From Bradyrhizobium sp. LTSP849 (GTDB lineage Bacteria; Pseudomonadota; Alphaproteobacteria; Rhizobiales; Xanthobacteraceae): a stretch of 64,000 nucleotides of DNA. The notes beneath the pieces were generated by a model. That model was given only the letters and a program-made list of their open reading frames with translations. It was not told the origin of the DNA and made no database searches. Positions 62,001-64,000 of this stretch are shown here, one piece after another (positions within the stretch are counted from its first letter, which is position 1; every line of letters begins with the position of its first letter). A program made the translations under genes and the position numbers. The stretch covers positions 285,757 through 349,756 of the forward strand of contig NZ_JYMR01000005.1 in the NCBI RefSeq assembly GCF_000938255.1, given 5' to 3'.

Positions 62001-62437
62001 TCAGCCATGAGAACGAGCGCCGTCGCGTTCGCTGCGCCGGCGTGGTGCTGGTCCGGCAGCGGCCGGGCAGCGCCAGCGGCGTGGTGTTCATGACGCTGGA
62101 GGACGAAACCGGCATCGCCAATGTCGTGGTGTGGCCCAAGATCATGGAGCAGTACCGCAAAGAGGTGATGGGCGCGCGCCTGATCCTGGTCGAAGGCTAT
62201 ATCCAGAGCAGCCCCGAGAAGGTGACGCATCTCATCGCGCAACGCATGATCGACCGCTCGCATGATCTGATTGGACTGGCCAACGACGCGCTGAGCCGCA
62301 CGCATCCAGTGCCGGCTGGCGCCGCCCTGATCGAGCCGCTCAACGACGACCGCCGCGATCACATGGATGCGCCTGCGCAAAAAATCCGCCACCCCCGCAA
62401 CGTTCGCATCCTGCCGCCGTCGCGGGATTTTCATTGA
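59063..62437 (+). CDS. dnaE2: Error-prone DNA polymerase DnaE2
   Basis: This 1124-residue C-family polymerase has an N-terminal PHP domain ([29 protein letters not shown]) and the palm with [23 protein letters not shown] and [16 protein letters not shown]. A tandem helix-hairpin-helix region and a C-terminal OB domain ([20 protein letters not shown]) follow. It performs mutagenic translesion synthesis with ImuA and ImuB. The ATG overlaps imuB by 4 bp. A patch at about 59921-60060 is AT-rich (about 41 percent GC by count) compared with the surrounding gene, although the protein frame stays intact and family-like. Confidence 0.95.
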   Translation: [1124 protein letters not shown]

Positions 62438-62471
62438 GGCTTGTCGCTCACAACACCGCTCTCAAACCGTC

Positions 62472-63996
62472 ACCCTGAGAGCTTGTGACGCTTTTACTTG
62501 TTCGGAACGGAGTGGAGTTTCTTGTCGCGGTAAATGGCGGGTCTGAGTTCGTCGATGAGCTCTCGTTTATGCGCTGCGGAGGCGGTTGCCTTGCAGGATG
62601 TTGTTGGTGAGGGCGTACCAGAGCACGACGGCGCGGACCTTTTCGATCCCGCGCACGGTCAATTGCCGTAGGTTCCAGTTGCGCCAGCGGGCATGGATGC
62701 ACTCGCATATCGAACGGGGCTTGTACCGGGCCTTGCCCTCTTTGCTCGCCATCCGCGCACGCCAAGCCAGTACCCCCGCGCCGTCGCCGCGTCGCGGCAG
62801 GTAGGGGTCGGTGCCGTGCTTGGATTGAGTGGGCGGGCAAAAAACCTCTATGCCCTCGGCATGCGCCCACTCGATGTCTTCCGCACTGCCAAAGCCGCCA
62901 TCGACGAGATGGTCTTTGGGCAGGCCGCCAGGGCGCGTGCGCTGCCGCTCCAGCATGGGCCGCATCAGCCCGCGGTCGGACCCCGTGTTGCATACCTTAA
63001 CGTCAGTGACGAACTGCTCGCCGGCCGCACTCGTCACCTGCACGTTGTAGGCTGGGCGGAAGCCGCCATCCGCCATCTTCATGACCCGTGCATCGGCGTC
63101 CGTCGTCGACGCGCGCGGCTCCTTCGGCGTCTTGCCATTGCCTTGCTTGCTCTCGCGTTCCTTGCGCTGCTGCTTGATCTCGGCAAGCGCCGCCTGCGCC
63201 GCTTTCACGCGCGCGCTGCGTTCCTCCGCGGCTCGCTCCTTGGCTGCCCGGGCGCGCTGATTGCTGGCGTCAGAGCGCACGTCGACTTCGCGCTTGAGGT
63301 CTTCCACCACCGTCTCAGCCAGGGCCAGATGCCGCTCGAGTGTCGCCTCGCGCCGGAACGAGGCGGCTCCCGCGCTGGCCCGGACCCGCACCCCGTCCTG
63401 CGCCAGTGTCGCCAGATTGACGAGACCAGCCTTCGCCAGCGCCGCCAGATGCTCGCTGAGCAGCCGGTCCAGCAGGTCGGCGCAACCGACCCGGAAGTCC
63501 GCCAGCATGTGATAGTTCACCGACACCCCGCCGCACAGCCAACGATAGGCATCGTGGCTCTCGCACAGTCGCTCCAATGCTCGCGCGCTGCCGACGCCCT
63601 CGCTGGTGGCTGAGAGCCACAGCGCCAGCAAAAGCCGCGGCGAGGTCGCGGGGTGACCGGGGCGGTCGCCCCTGGCCTTGATCCGGTTCTCCAGCTCACT
63701 CAGATCAAGCTCTTCGACATAAGACCAGATCAGGCGCACCGGATGGTCTTCCCCGATCAGGCTCTCGATATCCACCGCTCGCAACGCGATCTGGTCGCGC
63801 TGTGGCTCACGCAGCCGTGGCGCGCCGAGCGGCGCCGCGTCGGCTTCAGGCTTCGATTGCGCCGGCAGATCACCGAACAATTCATCGGCAGCCATCTTCG
63901 CCTCCCGCCAATCCATCATCGCCAGAGAATCACATGCCACCGGCATTCGGACAGATTTACCTGGCACGCTGCCAAAAAATCACACGCTCTGAGGTG
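62472..63996. mobile_element. IS1182-family insertion sequence (approximate ends)
   Basis: A transposase gene is flanked by imperfect inverted ends. The left has CACCCTGAGAGCTTGTGA at 62471-62488, and the right, read on the minus strand, has CACCTCAGAGCGTGTGA (63996-63979). The ends differ by a few bases and one gap, so the exact boundaries and any target duplication are not fixed. The element lies 35 bp after dnaE2 and almost reaches the window edge. Confidence 0.65.
62567..63895 (-). CDS. IS1182-family transposase
   Basis: This 442-residue DDE transposase has an N-terminal region typical of IS1182 (IESLIGEDHPVRLIWSYVEELDLSELE), a helical segment with RALERLCESHDAYRWLCGGVSVNYHMLADFRV, and a catalytic core that includes TLAQDGVRVRASAG and a coiled-coil insertion around residues 195 to 245. 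The ATG at 63895 follows GGGAGG; the frame extends to 63967 without added homology. The gene appears intact, so the element may be active. Confidence 0.9.
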   Translation of the reverse strand: MAADELFGDLPAQSKPEADAAPLGAPRLREPQRDQIALRAVDIESLIGEDHPVRLIWSYVEELDLSELENRIKARGDRPGHPATSPRLLLALWLSATSEGVGSARALERLCESHDAYRWLCGGVSVNYHMLADFRVGCADLLDRLLSEHLAALAKAGLVNLATLAQDGVRVRASAGAASFRREATLERHLALAETVVEDLKREVDVRSDASNQRARAAKERAAEERSARVKAAQAALAEIKQQRKERESKQGNGKTPKEPRASTTDADARVMKMADGGFRPAYNVQVTSAAGEQFVTDVKVCNTGSDRGLMRPMLERQRTRPGGLPKDHLVDGGFGSAEDIEWAHAEGIEVFCPPTQSKHGTDPYLPRRGDGAGVLAWRARMASKEGKARYKPRSICECIHARWRNWNLRQLTVRGIEKVRAVVLWYALTNNILQGNRLRSA

Positions 63997-64000
63997 GCCG

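Overview
The window looks like a chromosomal segment of a Bradyrhizobium-type alphaproteobacterium. It is GC-rich, carries a near-complete set of hopanoid genes including hpnP (C-2 methylase) and hpnO (aminohopanetriol aminotransferase), uses EcfG-type GGAAC-N16-CGTT promoters and a GAAC-N7-GAAC LexA box, and contains several dispersed palindromic repeats of the kind common in that genus. The assignment is inference from gene content and sequence style; no search was run.

Layout. 1-8.2 kb: a truncated Cache-domain sensor, a nitrilase divergent from a LysR regulator, a DUF485 protein with a solute:sodium symporter, a uridine-kinase-like protein, an NAD(P)-binding protein, and a TetR regulator with an EamA permease that share a TetR-type operator motif. 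8.2-15.5 kb: a GT39-like membrane protein, a divergent GlxA-type regulator/DJ-1 family pair, a double-psi beta-barrel protein bracketed by 76-bp direct repeats, and a chemoreceptor. 15.5-22.6 kb: eutB, hpnP and eutC on one strand with hpnP lying between the two ethanolamine ammonia-lyase subunit genes, then an HpnN-like MMPL/RND protein and a small secreted protein.

23.1-45.9 kb is the main hopanoid locus: hpnC-hpnD-hpnE-shc-hpnG as an overlapping operon closed by a strong terminator; then about 9 kb of other genes (chemoreceptor; type III polyketide synthase, ICMT-like methyltransferase and MFS exporter; marR-emrA-emrB on the other strand); then ispH-hpnH on the minus strand, hpnN on the plus strand behind a consensus EcfG promoter, a DUF2147 protein, and hpnO. 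Together these make squalene from farnesyl diphosphate, cyclise it, add and trim the adenosyl-derived side chain, aminate and 2-methylate it, and move hopanoids to the outer membrane. IspH supplies isoprenoid precursors. The presence of an EcfG promoter at hpnN and a one-mismatch version at hpnP suggests general-stress control of transport and methylation.

46-53.9 kb: a minus-strand metallophosphatase, cupredoxin, ECF sigma and zinc anti-sigma module, a GMC oxidoreductase, an M20 amidohydrolase, and a PiT phosphate permease. 53.9-62.4 kb is a DNA repair block: a UdgX-type protein fused to a TIGR03915-like domain, its radical SAM partner, and divergently imuA-imuB-dnaE2. A LexA box lies between the two arms. 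The right edge carries an IS1182-type insertion sequence. No rRNA, tRNA or CRISPR array was seen.
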